Of a DNA stretch of 64,000 nt, positions 45,799 to 53,831 are shown piece after piece. Under the pieces are notes generated by a model. That model was not told the DNA's origin. It saw only the letters and a program-made list of their open reading frames with translations, and ran no database searches. The translations under genes and the position numbers were made by a program. The stretch's first letter is position 1, and each line of letters starts with the position of its first letter. The stretch comes from Ideonella sp. GTDB taxonomy: Bacteria > Pseudomonadota > Gammaproteobacteria > Burkholderiales > Burkholderiaceae_C. The stretch spans positions 124,001 through 188,000 of the forward strand of contig NZ_JADJDO010000013.1 of assembly GCF_016702655.1 (NCBI RefSeq), written 5' to 3'.

Positions 45799-47646
45799 TT
45801 GCGACCCACGAATCACGCCGATCCCGCCTATTTCCACAAGGTTGTCGATTGCCAATGGGCCTGCCCGGCCCACACCCCGGTTCCCGAATACATCCGCCTG
45901 ATCGCCGCCGGGCGCTACACGGATGCGTACATGGTGAACTGGGTCTCCAACGTCTTTCCCGGAATCCTCGGCCGCACCTGCGACCGGCCCTGCGAACCCG
46001 CCTGCCGGCGCGGCCGGGTCGAGGAGAACAACGCCGAGGGGGAGGGCGCCGCGCGTCCCGAGCCGGTCGCGATCTGCCGCCTGAAGCGCGTCGCCGCCGA
46101 TCGCAAGGAGCCGGTGCGCGACCGCATGCCCGGGCTTGCCCGGCGCAACGGCAAGCGCGTGGCCTGCATCGGCGCCGGGCCGGCGTCGTTGACGGTCGCG
46201 CGCGACCTGGCACCGCTCGGTTATGCGGTCACGGTCTTCGACGGCGAGGCCAAGGCGGGCGGCTTCATGCGCTCGCAGATCCCGCGTTTTCGGCTGCCCG
46301 AGTCGGTGATCGACGAGGAGACGGGTTACGTGCTTGCGCTCGGGGTCGAGTTCCGTGCCGGCGAACGCATCGCCTCGATGCAGCAACTGCTCGCTCAGGG
46401 CTACGACGCGATCTTCGTCGGCTGCGGGGCGCCGCGCGGGCGCGACCTCGACATCCCGGGCCGGGCCGAGGCGGCAGCGCAGATCCACATCGGCATCGAC
46501 TGGCTGGCTTCGGTCTCGTTCGGCCACGTCACGAGCGTCGGCAAGCGCGTGATCGTGCTCGGCGGCGGCAACACGGCGATGGACTGCTGCCGCTCGGCGC
46601 GGCGCCTCGGCGCGAGCGACGTCAAGGTCGTCGTGCGCAGCGGCTTCGACGAGATGAAGGCCTCGCCGTGGGAGAAGGAAGACGCGCAGCACGAGGGCAT
46701 CCCGATCGTGAACTTTCACGTCCCCAAGGCTTTCGTCCACGAAGGCGGCAGGCTCACCGGCATGCGTTTCGAGATCGTCGAGGCGCGCTACGACGAGGCC
46801 GGGCGGCGCAGCCTGGTGCCGACCGGCGCGCCCGACGCGTTGTTCGAGTGCGACGAGGTGCTGGTCGCCGTCGGGCAGGAGAACGCTTTTCCGTGGATCG
46901 AGCGCGAGTGCGGCATCGAGTTCGACCGCTGGGGTCTGCCGGTGCTCGACAAAGCCACCTTCCAGTCTTCGCTGCGGCAGGTCTTCTTCGGTGGCGACGC
47001 GGCCTTCGGGCCCAAGAACATCATCACCGCGGTCGCGCACGGACACGAGGCGGCAGTGTCGATCGACCGCCTGCTCAACGGCGAAGACGTCAGTGGCCGC
47101 CCCGCGCCGCACGTGAACCTGATGTCGCAGAAGATGGGCATCCACGAGTGGAGCTACGACAACGCGGTCTCCAACGACGCGCGCTACAAGGTGCCCTGGG
47201 CGAGCGCGGAGAGGGCGCTCGCGAGCATCAAGGTCGAGGTCGAACTCGGCTTCGATGTGGCGACGGCCTACAAGGAGGCCGAACGCTGCCTCAATTGCGA
47301 CGTGCAGACGGTGTTCACGGCGCCGCTGTGCATCGAGTGCGACGCCTGCGCCGACATCTGTCCGATGGACTGCATCACCTTTACCGCCAACGGCGACGAG
47401 GCCGACCTGCGCTCGCGCCTCACGGCACCGGCGCGCAACGTGGCGCAGGACCTCTACGTCTCGGCGCCACTCAAGACGGCGCGCGTGATGGTCAAGGACG
47501 AGGACGTGTGTCTGCACTGCGGGCTGTGCGCCGAGCGCTGCCCGACCGGCGCCTGGGACATGCAGAAGTTCTTGTTCCAGTCGACCTATGCCGGCCCCAA
47601 GTGCCGCGACACCCGGGCGGCGCGCTCGCGGAGGGCCGCCGCATGA
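45799..47646 (+). CDS. GltD-like FAD/NAD(P) oxidoreductase with C-terminal ferredoxin domain
   Basis: A 615-residue electron-transfer subunit. The N-terminus has the GltD-type Fe-S region (CQWACPAHTPVPEYIRLIAA, GRTCDRPCEPACRRGRVEEN). An FAD motif follows (VACIGAGPASLTVARDLAPL), then an NADPH motif (VIVLGGGNTAMDCCRSARRL). The C-terminus has two [4Fe-4S] ferredoxin motifs: CIECDACADICPMDC and CLHCGLCAERCPTG. Start TTG 45799 is chosen because CAGGAG lies about 7 nt upstream; an upstream GTG lacks one. It is coupled (ATGA) to the 2-oxoacid oxidoreductase alpha gene, so it likely passes electrons between the core enzyme and NADP(H). Confidence 0.9.
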   Translation: MRPTNHADPAYFHKVVDCQWACPAHTPVPEYIRLIAAGRYTDAYMVNWVSNVFPGILGRTCDRPCEPACRRGRVEENNAEGEGAARPEPVAICRLKRVAADRKEPVRDRMPGLARRNGKRVACIGAGPASLTVARDLAPLGYAVTVFDGEAKAGGFMRSQIPRFRLPESVIDEETGYVLALGVEFRAGERIASMQQLLAQGYDAIFVGCGAPRGRDLDIPGRAEAAAQIHIGIDWLASVSFGHVTSVGKRVIVLGGGNTAMDCCRSARRLGASDVKVVVRSGFDEMKASPWEKEDAQHEGIPIVNFHVPKAFVHEGGRLTGMRFEIVEARYDEAGRRSLVPTGAPDALFECDEVLVAVGQENAFPWIERECGIEFDRWGLPVLDKATFQSSLRQVFFGGDAAFGPKNIITAVAHGHEAAVSIDRLLNGEDVSGRPAPHVNLMSQKMGIHEWSYDNAVSNDARYKVPWASAERALASIKVEVELGFDVATAYKEAERCLNCDVQTVFTAPLCIECDACADICPMDCITFTANGDEADLRSRLTAPARNVAQDLYVSAPLKTARVMVKDEDVCLHCGLCAERCPTGAWDMQKFLFQSTYAGPKCRDTRAARSRRAAA

Positions 47647-49538
47647 TCCGCAGCATCGAGTCGGTCAACGACTTCGTGATCAAGTTCGCCAACGTCAACG
47701 GCTCGGGGTCGGCATCGGCCAACGAACTGTTCGCCAAGGCCATCCTGCGCATGGGCGTGCCGGTCAGCCCGCGCAACATCTTCCCGAGCAACATCCAGGG
47801 CCTGCCGACCTGGTACGAGGTGCGCGTCAGCGAGCGCGGCTACCTCGGCCGGCGCGGCGGCATCGACATGATGGTCGCGATGAACCCGCAGACCTGGGAC
47901 CAGGACGTGGCCGAGATCGAGCCCGGCGGCTACCTGTTCTACGACAGCACGCGCCCGCTGCCGGCGAGCGCGCTGCGCGACGACGTCAACGTGATCGCGA
48001 TGCCGCTCACCGCGATCTGCAACGCCACCTACGAGGACGCGCGCCAGCGCCAGTTGTTCAAGAACATCATGTACGTCGGCGCGCTCTCGGTGCTGCTGGG
48101 CATCGACCCGGCGGAGATCGAGCGCCTGTTCGGCGAGCAGTACCGGGGCAAGGAGCGGCTGCTCGAGTCGAACCTGCGCGCGCTGCAGGCCGGGCGCTCG
48201 TTCGCCAAGGATCACCTCGACGTGACCGTCGGCCTGCGCGTGCGCCACAGTGACGGCGTGGGCAAGCGCATCTTCGTCGACGGCAACAGCGCCGCCGCGC
48301 TCGGCTGCGTCTACGGCGGCGCGAGCGTCGCCGCGTGGTACCCGATCACGCCGTCGTCGTCGGTGGCCGAGGCATTCCAGTCGTACTGCAAGAAGTACCG
48401 CGTCGATCCCGAGTCCGGGCGCAACAACTTCGCCATCGTCCAGGCCGAAGACGAGATCGCGTCGATCGGCATGGTTGCCGGCGCCGGCTGGAACGGCGCG
48501 CGCGCGTTCACCGCGACCTCGGGGCCGGGCGTGTCGTTGATGACGGAGATCATCGGCCTCGCCTACTTCGCCGAGATTCCGGTCACGATCATCAACGTGC
48601 AGCGCGGCGGGCCGTCGACCGGCATGCCCACGCGCACGCAACAGGCCGACCTCCTGTCGTGCGCCTATGCGTCGCACGGCGACACCAAGCACGTGCTGCT
48701 GTTTCCAGAAGACCCGGCCGAGTGCTTCGAGCATGCGGCCGCGGCGCTCGATCTTGCCGACCGGCTGCAGACGCCGGTGTTCGTGATGACCGACCTCGAC
48801 ATCGGCATGAACCAGCGCCTGTGCGAACCGTTCGCCTGGGACGACACGCGCAAGCTCGACCGCGGCAAGGTGATGAGCGCCGAGGAGCTCGAGGCCGGGC
48901 GCGACTTCGGCCGCTACAAGGACGTCGACGGCGACGGCATTCCCTGGCGTACGCTGCCCGGCACGCATCCGAGCCGCGGCGCCTACTTCACGCGCGGCAC
49001 GACACGCGACGCCTACGCGCGCTACTCCGAGGCCGGGCCGGACTACGTGTACAACGTTCAGCGCCTGCTGACGAAGTTCGCCACCGCCGCGACGCTCGTT
49101 CCGCAGCCCGTGCTGCGCGCCGCGGCGCAGCCGAGCCGGCTCGCGGTGATCCACTTCGGTTCGACCAGCCCGGCGATGAACGAAGCCCTCGACACGCTCG
49201 CCGCGGCCGGCATCCATGTCGATGCACTGCGCCTGCGCGCGTTTCCGTTCCCTGGCTCGGTGCGCGAGTTCATCGCCGCGCACGACCGTGTCGTCGTCGT
49301 CGAGCAGAACCGCGACGCGCAGATGCGCACGCTGCTCGTCAACGAACTCTCCATCGCGCCGGCGCGGCTGACGCCGGTGCTGCACTACGACGGTACGCCG
49401 ATCACGGCGCGCTTCATCACCGCGGCGATCACGCAGCAGGTCTACGAGCTCGCGATCAGGCCGCGCAAGAGCAAGGGCGGCAAGGGCAGCGGCAAGGACA
49501 GCGGCAAGAAAGTCAAGAGGAGGGCCGTCGCGGCCTGA
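47643..49538 (+). CDS. 2-oxoacid:acceptor oxidoreductase, fused gamma-alpha subunit
   Basis: A 631-residue protein: residues 1-190 form the gamma domain (NVNGSGSASANELFAKAILR, SERGYLGRRGGIDMMV), followed by the alpha/pyrimidine-binding domain (AAWYPITPSSSVAEAFQSYC, VQAEDEIASIGMVAGAGWNG, TATSGPGVSLMTEIIGLAYF, QRGGPSTGMPTRTQQADLL) and the transketolase C-terminal-like domain (VVEQNRDAQMRTLLVNEL). This layout is that of KorA-type 2-oxoglutarate oxidoreductases. It ends in a Lys/Gly-rich tail (KSKGGKGSGKDSGKKVKRR), which is unusual. It is coupled to the upstream reductase and lies 10 nt before the beta subunit. Confidence 0.92.
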   Translation: MIRSIESVNDFVIKFANVNGSGSASANELFAKAILRMGVPVSPRNIFPSNIQGLPTWYEVRVSERGYLGRRGGIDMMVAMNPQTWDQDVAEIEPGGYLFYDSTRPLPASALRDDVNVIAMPLTAICNATYEDARQRQLFKNIMYVGALSVLLGIDPAEIERLFGEQYRGKERLLESNLRALQAGRSFAKDHLDVTVGLRVRHSDGVGKRIFVDGNSAAALGCVYGGASVAAWYPITPSSSVAEAFQSYCKKYRVDPESGRNNFAIVQAEDEIASIGMVAGAGWNGARAFTATSGPGVSLMTEIIGLAYFAEIPVTIINVQRGGPSTGMPTRTQQADLLSCAYASHGDTKHVLLFPEDPAECFEHAAAALDLADRLQTPVFVMTDLDIGMNQRLCEPFAWDDTRKLDRGKVMSAEELEAGRDFGRYKDVDGDGIPWRTLPGTHPSRGAYFTRGTTRDAYARYSEAGPDYVYNVQRLLTKFATAATLVPQPVLRAAAQPSRLAVIHFGSTSPAMNEALDTLAAAGIHVDALRLRAFPFPGSVREFIAAHDRVVVVEQNRDAQMRTLLVNELSIAPARLTPVLHYDGTPITARFITAAITQQVYELAIRPRKSKGGKGSGKDSGKKVKRRAVAA

Positions 49539-49548
49539 ACCGAGCACC

Positions 49549-50604
49549 ATGACCTATCTCACCAAGCCCCGGCTTCACCACCCCACGCTCGCGCGCAACC
49601 GCGTCGGCTACACGCGCCGCGACTACGAAGGCAAGGTCTCGACACTGTGCGCCGGCTGCGGCCACGACTCGATCTCGGCGGCCATCATCCAGGCCTGCTG
49701 GGAGCTCGACATTGCGCCGCACCGCGTCGCCAAGCTGTCGGGCATAGGCTGCAGCTCGAAGACGCCCGACTACTTTCTCGGCGCCTCGCACGGCTTCAAC
49801 ACCGTGCACGGCCGCATGCCGTCGGTGCTGACAGGCGCCAACCTGGCCAACCGCGACCTGCTCTACCTCGGCGTCTCGGGCGACGGCGACTCGGCATCGA
49901 TCGGTCTCGGCCAGTTCGCGCACGCGATGCGGCGCGGCGTGAACATGGTCTACATCGTCGAGAACAATGGCGTCTACGGCCTGACCAAGGGCCAGTTCTC
50001 GGCCACTGCCGACAAGGGCTCGAAGTCCAAGAAGGGTGCGCTCAACGCCGACAGCCCGGTCGATCTGGTCGCGATGGCGCTGCAGCTCGGCGCGACCTAC
50101 ATCGCGCGCGGCTTCTCGGGCGACAAGGCGCAGCTCGTGCCGCTCATCAAGGGCGCGATCGCGCACCGCGGCGCAGCCTTCCTCGACATCATCAGCCCCT
50201 GCGTGACCTTCAACAACCACGCCGGCAGCACGCGCAGCTACGACTACGTGCGCGAGCACAACGACGCCGTCAACCGGATCGACTTCATCACGCCGCGCAC
50301 CGAGATCACGGCCACGATCGCTCCCGGCGAGACGGTCGACGTCGAGCAGCACGACGGCACGGTGCTGCGCCTGCGCAAGCTTCACGCCAACTACGACCCT
50401 TGCGACCGCGTCTCGGCGATGGCGCATGTCCAGGCGCTGCACGCGGCGGGCGAGATCGCGACCGGCCTGCTCTATGTCGAGGCCGAAGCGCCCGATCTGC
50501 ACGAGGCGCTGAACACCTCGGCGACGCCGCTGAACGCACTCGACGAGCGCGCGCTGTGCCCGGGCAGCGCGGTGCTCGACAAGATCAACGCCGGCCTGCG
50601 CTGA
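49549..50604 (+). CDS. 2-oxoacid:acceptor oxidoreductase, beta subunit (ThDP-binding)
   Basis: A 351-residue beta subunit. The thiamine-diphosphate motif is GVSGDGDSASIGLGQFAHAM followed by YIVENNGVYGLTKGQFSAT. N-terminal cysteines TLCAGCGHDSI and GIGCSSKTPDYF with a later C (IISPCVTFNNH) bind a [4Fe-4S] cluster, as in KorB/PorB. With the two preceding genes it makes a three-subunit enzyme that oxidatively decarboxylates a 2-oxoacid (probably 2-oxoglutarate) to the acyl-CoA. Similar NADP-linked complexes are described from Azoarcus-type betaproteobacteria. Substrate is inferred. Confidence 0.93.
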   Translation: MTYLTKPRLHHPTLARNRVGYTRRDYEGKVSTLCAGCGHDSISAAIIQACWELDIAPHRVAKLSGIGCSSKTPDYFLGASHGFNTVHGRMPSVLTGANLANRDLLYLGVSGDGDSASIGLGQFAHAMRRGVNMVYIVENNGVYGLTKGQFSATADKGSKSKKGALNADSPVDLVAMALQLGATYIARGFSGDKAQLVPLIKGAIAHRGAAFLDIISPCVTFNNHAGSTRSYDYVREHNDAVNRIDFITPRTEITATIAPGETVDVEQHDGTVLRLRKLHANYDPCDRVSAMAHVQALHAAGEIATGLLYVEAEAPDLHEALNTSATPLNALDERALCPGSAVLDKINAGLR

Positions 50605-50620
50605 CGGCAGCATCGCGGCG

Positions 50621-52255
50621 ATGGCCGACGCTGCGACCTACGACTACGTGATTCTGGGCGCGGGCACCGCCGGCTGCCTGCTCGCCAACCGCCTGAGCGC
50701 CAATCCGGGCAAGCGCGTGCTGCTCGTCGAGGCCGGCGGCAGCGACAACTACCCGTGGATCCACATCCCGGTCGGCTACCTTTACTGCATCGGCAATCCG
50801 CGCACCGACTGGCTGTACCAGACCGAGCCCGACGCGGGGCTCAACGGCCGCCGGCTGCGCTATCCGCGCGGGCGCGTGCTCGGCGGCTGCTCGTCGATCA
50901 ACGGCATGATCTACATGCGAGGCCAGGCGCGCGACTACGACGGCTGGGCCGAGGCCTGCGGCGACGATGCCTGGCGCTGGGAGCATTGCCTGCCGTTCTT
51001 CACCCGCCACGAGGACCACCATGGCGGCGCAAGCGCCTTCCACGGCACGGGCGGCGAGTGGCGCGTCGAGCGCCAGCGCCTGCACTGGGACGTGCTCGAC
51101 GCCTTTGCCGCCGCGGCGCAGCAGGCCGGCATTCCGCCGACGAGCGACTTCAACCGCGGCGACAACGAGGGCGTGGGCTACTTCGAGGTCAACCAGCGCC
51201 GCGGCTGGCGCTGGAACACGGTGAAGGCCTTCCTGCGTCCGGTGCGCGGGCGCAAGAACCTGACCATCTGGACCGGCGCGCAGGTGCAGCGTCTCTTGCT
51301 CGAAGCGGGCGGCGACGGCCGGCTGCACTGCAGCGGCGCCGAGATCGCGACCTCGCAAGGCCTGCAGCAGGTGCGCGCGGCGCGCGAGGTGGTACTCGCC
51401 GCAGGCTCGATCGGCTCGCCGCAGATCCTGCAGCTCTCGGGCATCGGCCCGGGCGCGCTGCTGCAGCGCCACGGCATCGCGCTACGCCACGAACTGCCCG
51501 GCGTCGGCGCGAACCTGCAGGATCACCTGCAGATCCGCGCCGTGTTCGCGGTGAACGGCGCGAAGACGCTCAACACGCTCGCCAATTCGGCCTGGGGCAA
51601 GGCGAGGATCGCGCTCGAGTACGCGCTCACGCGCAGCGGCCCGATGAGCATGGCGCCGTCGCAGCTCGGCGCCTTCACGCGCTCGTCGCCCGGCAAGCGC
51701 TGGCCCGACCTCGAATACCACGTGCAGCCGCTCTCGCTCGACGCCTTCGGCGAACCGCTGCACCGCTTCGACGCGATCACCGCGAGCGTGTGCAACTTGA
51801 ACCCGAGCAGCCGCGGCACGGTGGCCATCGTCTCGCCGCGGCCCGAAGACGCGCCTGCGATCGCGCCCAACTACCTCTCGACGCCCGAAGACCGGCGCAT
51901 CGCCGCCGAGTCGCTGCTTCTCACGCGGCGCATCGTCGCGCAGCCGGCTTTTTCGCGCTTCGCGCCGCGCGAGGTCAAGCCCGGGCTGCAGTACCAGAGC
52001 GACGACGAACTCACGCGCCTGGCGGGCGACATTGCGACGACGATCTTCCACCCCGTGGGAACGACGCGCATGGGGCGCGCCGACGATCCGGCAGCGGTCG
52101 TCGATCCGCGCCTCAAGCTGCGCGGCATTGCCGGGCTGCGCGTCGTCGATGCCGGTGTGATGCCGACCATCACGAGCGGCAACACCAACTCGCCGGTGCT
52201 GATGATCGCCGAGCGCGCCGCGCAGTGGATGATCGAAGACGCGGCGCGGGCCTGA
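50621..52255 (+). CDS. GMC-family choline/alcohol dehydrogenase-like oxidoreductase
   Basis: A 544-residue FAD-dependent oxidoreductase: YDYVILGAGTAGCLLANRLS (FAD motif), RGRVLGGCSSINGMIYMRGQ, VVLAAGSIGSPQILQLSGIG (GMC signature 2), catalytic His region TTIFHPVGTTRMGRADDPAA and C-terminal VVDAGVMPTITSGNTNSPVL. It is cytoplasmic, with no signal peptide. It lies 16 nt downstream of the oxidoreductase beta subunit and may be in the same transcript. It differs from the Tat-associated GMC enzyme at 41214-42815. Substrate unknown, likely a small alcohol. Confidence 0.93.
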   Translation: MADAATYDYVILGAGTAGCLLANRLSANPGKRVLLVEAGGSDNYPWIHIPVGYLYCIGNPRTDWLYQTEPDAGLNGRRLRYPRGRVLGGCSSINGMIYMRGQARDYDGWAEACGDDAWRWEHCLPFFTRHEDHHGGASAFHGTGGEWRVERQRLHWDVLDAFAAAAQQAGIPPTSDFNRGDNEGVGYFEVNQRRGWRWNTVKAFLRPVRGRKNLTIWTGAQVQRLLLEAGGDGRLHCSGAEIATSQGLQQVRAAREVVLAAGSIGSPQILQLSGIGPGALLQRHGIALRHELPGVGANLQDHLQIRAVFAVNGAKTLNTLANSAWGKARIALEYALTRSGPMSMAPSQLGAFTRSSPGKRWPDLEYHVQPLSLDAFGEPLHRFDAITASVCNLNPSSRGTVAIVSPRPEDAPAIAPNYLSTPEDRRIAAESLLLTRRIVAQPAFSRFAPREVKPGLQYQSDDELTRLAGDIATTIFHPVGTTRMGRADDPAAVVDPRLKLRGIAGLRVVDAGVMPTITSGNTNSPVLMIAERAAQWMIEDAARA

Positions 52256-52271
52256 CCTCGACCGCACTGCG

Positions 52272-52763
52272 ATGGCCATGGATCCGCTTCGCATCGCAGC
52301 ACTTGCTGCGCTCGCGCTCGCGTGCGCCATCGTCGCGCTGACGAACTGGCAGTTGCGCGCGCTGCAGCCGTCCTTCCTCGCACCGCAGTTCACCTACAGC
52401 CGGCAGGCGTTCGACGCGATCGTCTCGCGCTGGAGCGCGGCGCAGCTCGCGGCCTATCGGCGCCTGCTGCGCGCCGACTTCGTCACCCTCGGCTGCTACG
52501 CCGCGTTCGGCTGGCTGTGGGTTGGCGGCTCGGTGCAGCGCGAGCCGGGCCTGCTGGCGTGGGTCTTGCCCGCGGCGGCACTGTGCGACGCAGTCGAGAA
52601 CGCGCTGCACCTGCGCTTCACGCGGCCCGTCGCGCCGGCCTCGGCCGATGGCTGGCATCTCGCTGCCGGCTTCGCGTCGGCGCTCAAGTTCGCGCTCATC
52701 GGCGCCTTCGCCTTGGCCGGCGCCGCCTTGGGCGATAACGGTCGGCGCGTACCGCACCCCTCA
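52272..52763 (+). CDS. Small membrane protein, 3' end lost in G/C tract
   Basis: About 160 residues are readable before the frame enters the homopolymer tract. There are four likely membrane segments: LRIAALAALALACAIVALTN, DFVTLGCYAAFGWLWVGGSV, LLAWVLPAAALCDAVENALH and ASALKFALIGAFALAGAALG. The acidic ENALH and the RRLLRADFVTLGCY block look conserved. I recognise no named family. The stop codon is not visible: the coordinates end where credible sequence ends. It converges with dsbB. Confidence 0.6.
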
Positions 52764-52821
52764 CCCCCCCCCCCCGGGGCCGGGGGGGGGGGGGCCCCCC
52801 CCCCCGGGGGGGGGGGGGGGG
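52764..52821. other. 58-nt pure G/C homopolymer tract, probable assembly artefact
   Basis: Runs in order: C12, G4, C2, G13, C11, G16, without a single A or T. It interrupts the 3' ends of two convergent genes, whose frames both run through it as Pro/Gly repeats. Such runs are characteristic of failed sequencing or gap filling at a GC-rich hairpin. Confidence 0.75.
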
Positions 52822-53323
52822 CTGGCTCGATCCTGATCGCGCGCAGCACCAGCCCCGCCGCGGCGACCGCGAGCAGCGCGAACAGGGCCAGGCTCCAGAA
52901 CTCGAACGGCACCCCGAACAGCGACACCGCCGCCTCGGCACAGGTGGCCGTGACCTGGAACATCCACGGCCAGGCCGATTCGAGACCGAGCGCGGTGATG
53001 AACTTGTCGGCGGCGGTCAGGTTGCACGAGTACGACTTGGCCGCCACCTCGTGCTGGTAGATCGCGGCAATCACGCCCGCGCTGGCGAGCGCCACCGTGG
53101 CGGTGTTGAGCGCGATGCGCAGGCGCCGCGCGGGCGCGAACGCGGTCGCCAGTGCAACGAAGCCGATCACGATGAACAGCAGCCGCTGCAGGATGCACCA
53201 CGGGCAGGGCCGCATCTCGAATGCGTGTTGCGCGACGAGTGCTGCGGCTACTGCGAGCAGGCAGGCAACTGCCATCGCGAGCGGCACCGCGCGCTTGGGC
53301 CGGGTTGCAGGAAGCGCGTTCAC
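52822..53323 (-). CDS. dsbB: Disulfide bond formation protein B, 3' end lost in G/C tract
   Basis: About 167 residues of a DsbB-type inner-membrane protein that reoxidises DsbA and passes electrons to quinones. The first periplasmic Cys pair is RPCPWCILQR; the second pair is in KSYSCNLTAA and VTATCAEAAV. Four transmembrane helices are visible (AVACLLAVAAALVAQ, LLFIVIGFVALATA, IALNTATVALASAGVIAAI, FWSLALFALLAVAAAGLVL). Start GTG 53323 overlaps the ridA stop (GTGA). The protein is nearly complete by family length; the true stop lies in or near the damaged tract. Confidence 0.88.
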
Positions 53324-53775
53324 GCCACTTCGGCGATGAGCTCGATCTCGACGCAGGCGCCGAGCGGGATCTGCGCCACGCCGAAGGCACTGCGCGCGTG
53401 CGCGCCCTTGTCGCCGAAGGCTTCAGCGAGCAGCTCCGAGCAGCCGTTGGTCACGAGGTGCTGCTCGGTGAAGTCGGGCGTGCTGTTGACGAGGCTCATC
53501 ACCTTGACGATGCGCGTGACCTTGTCGAGGTCGCCCACCGCTGCCTGCAGCGTGCCCATCAGGTCGATCGCGATCGCGCGCGCGGCCTGCTTGCCGGTGG
53601 CGGTGTCCATGTCGCGGCCAAGCTGGCCGACCCAGGGCTTGCCGTCGCGCCTGGCGATGTGGCCGGAAATGAAGACGAGGTTGCCGCTGCGCACGAAAGG
53701 CACATAGGCGGCGGCCGGCACGGCCACGGGCGGCAGCGTGATGCCGAGGGATTTCAGGCGGTCGTTGACAGACAT
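53320..53775 (-). CDS. ridA: RidA-family (YjgF/UK114) protein
   Basis: A 151-residue member of the RidA superfamily, small trimeric deaminases that remove reactive enamine/imine intermediates. Features: YVPFVRSGNLVFISGHIARR, QAARAIAIDLMGTLQAAVGD, KVTRIVKVMSLVNSTPDF and ARSAFGVAQIPLGACVEIEL. The conserved Arg of canonical RidA near the C-terminus is not in its usual form here (the P-L-G-A-C-V-E-I-E context is typical of the RidA-like subgroup). ATG 53775 matches the conserved N-terminus MSVNDRLKSLGITLPP. It is coupled to dsbB. Confidence 0.88.
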   Translation of the reverse strand: MSVNDRLKSLGITLPPVAVPAAAYVPFVRSGNLVFISGHIARRDGKPWVGQLGRDMDTATGKQAARAIAIDLMGTLQAAVGDLDKVTRIVKVMSLVNSTPDFTEQHLVTNGCSELLAEAFGDKGAHARSAFGVAQIPLGACVEIELIAEVA

Positions 53776-53831
53776 GGCTCGTTCTCGAAAGGCCGCGGAG
53801 GGCAGGGCCCGAATCCTACACTGCACCCACC

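Noticed and set aside
45604..47517. 637-codon minus-strand open frame
   Set aside because: Antisense to the GltD-like gene, whose cofactor motifs are unambiguous.
52764..52821. G-runs as a G-quadruplex or natural terminator
   Set aside because: The alternating pure runs look like assembly failure, so biological meaning cannot be assigned.
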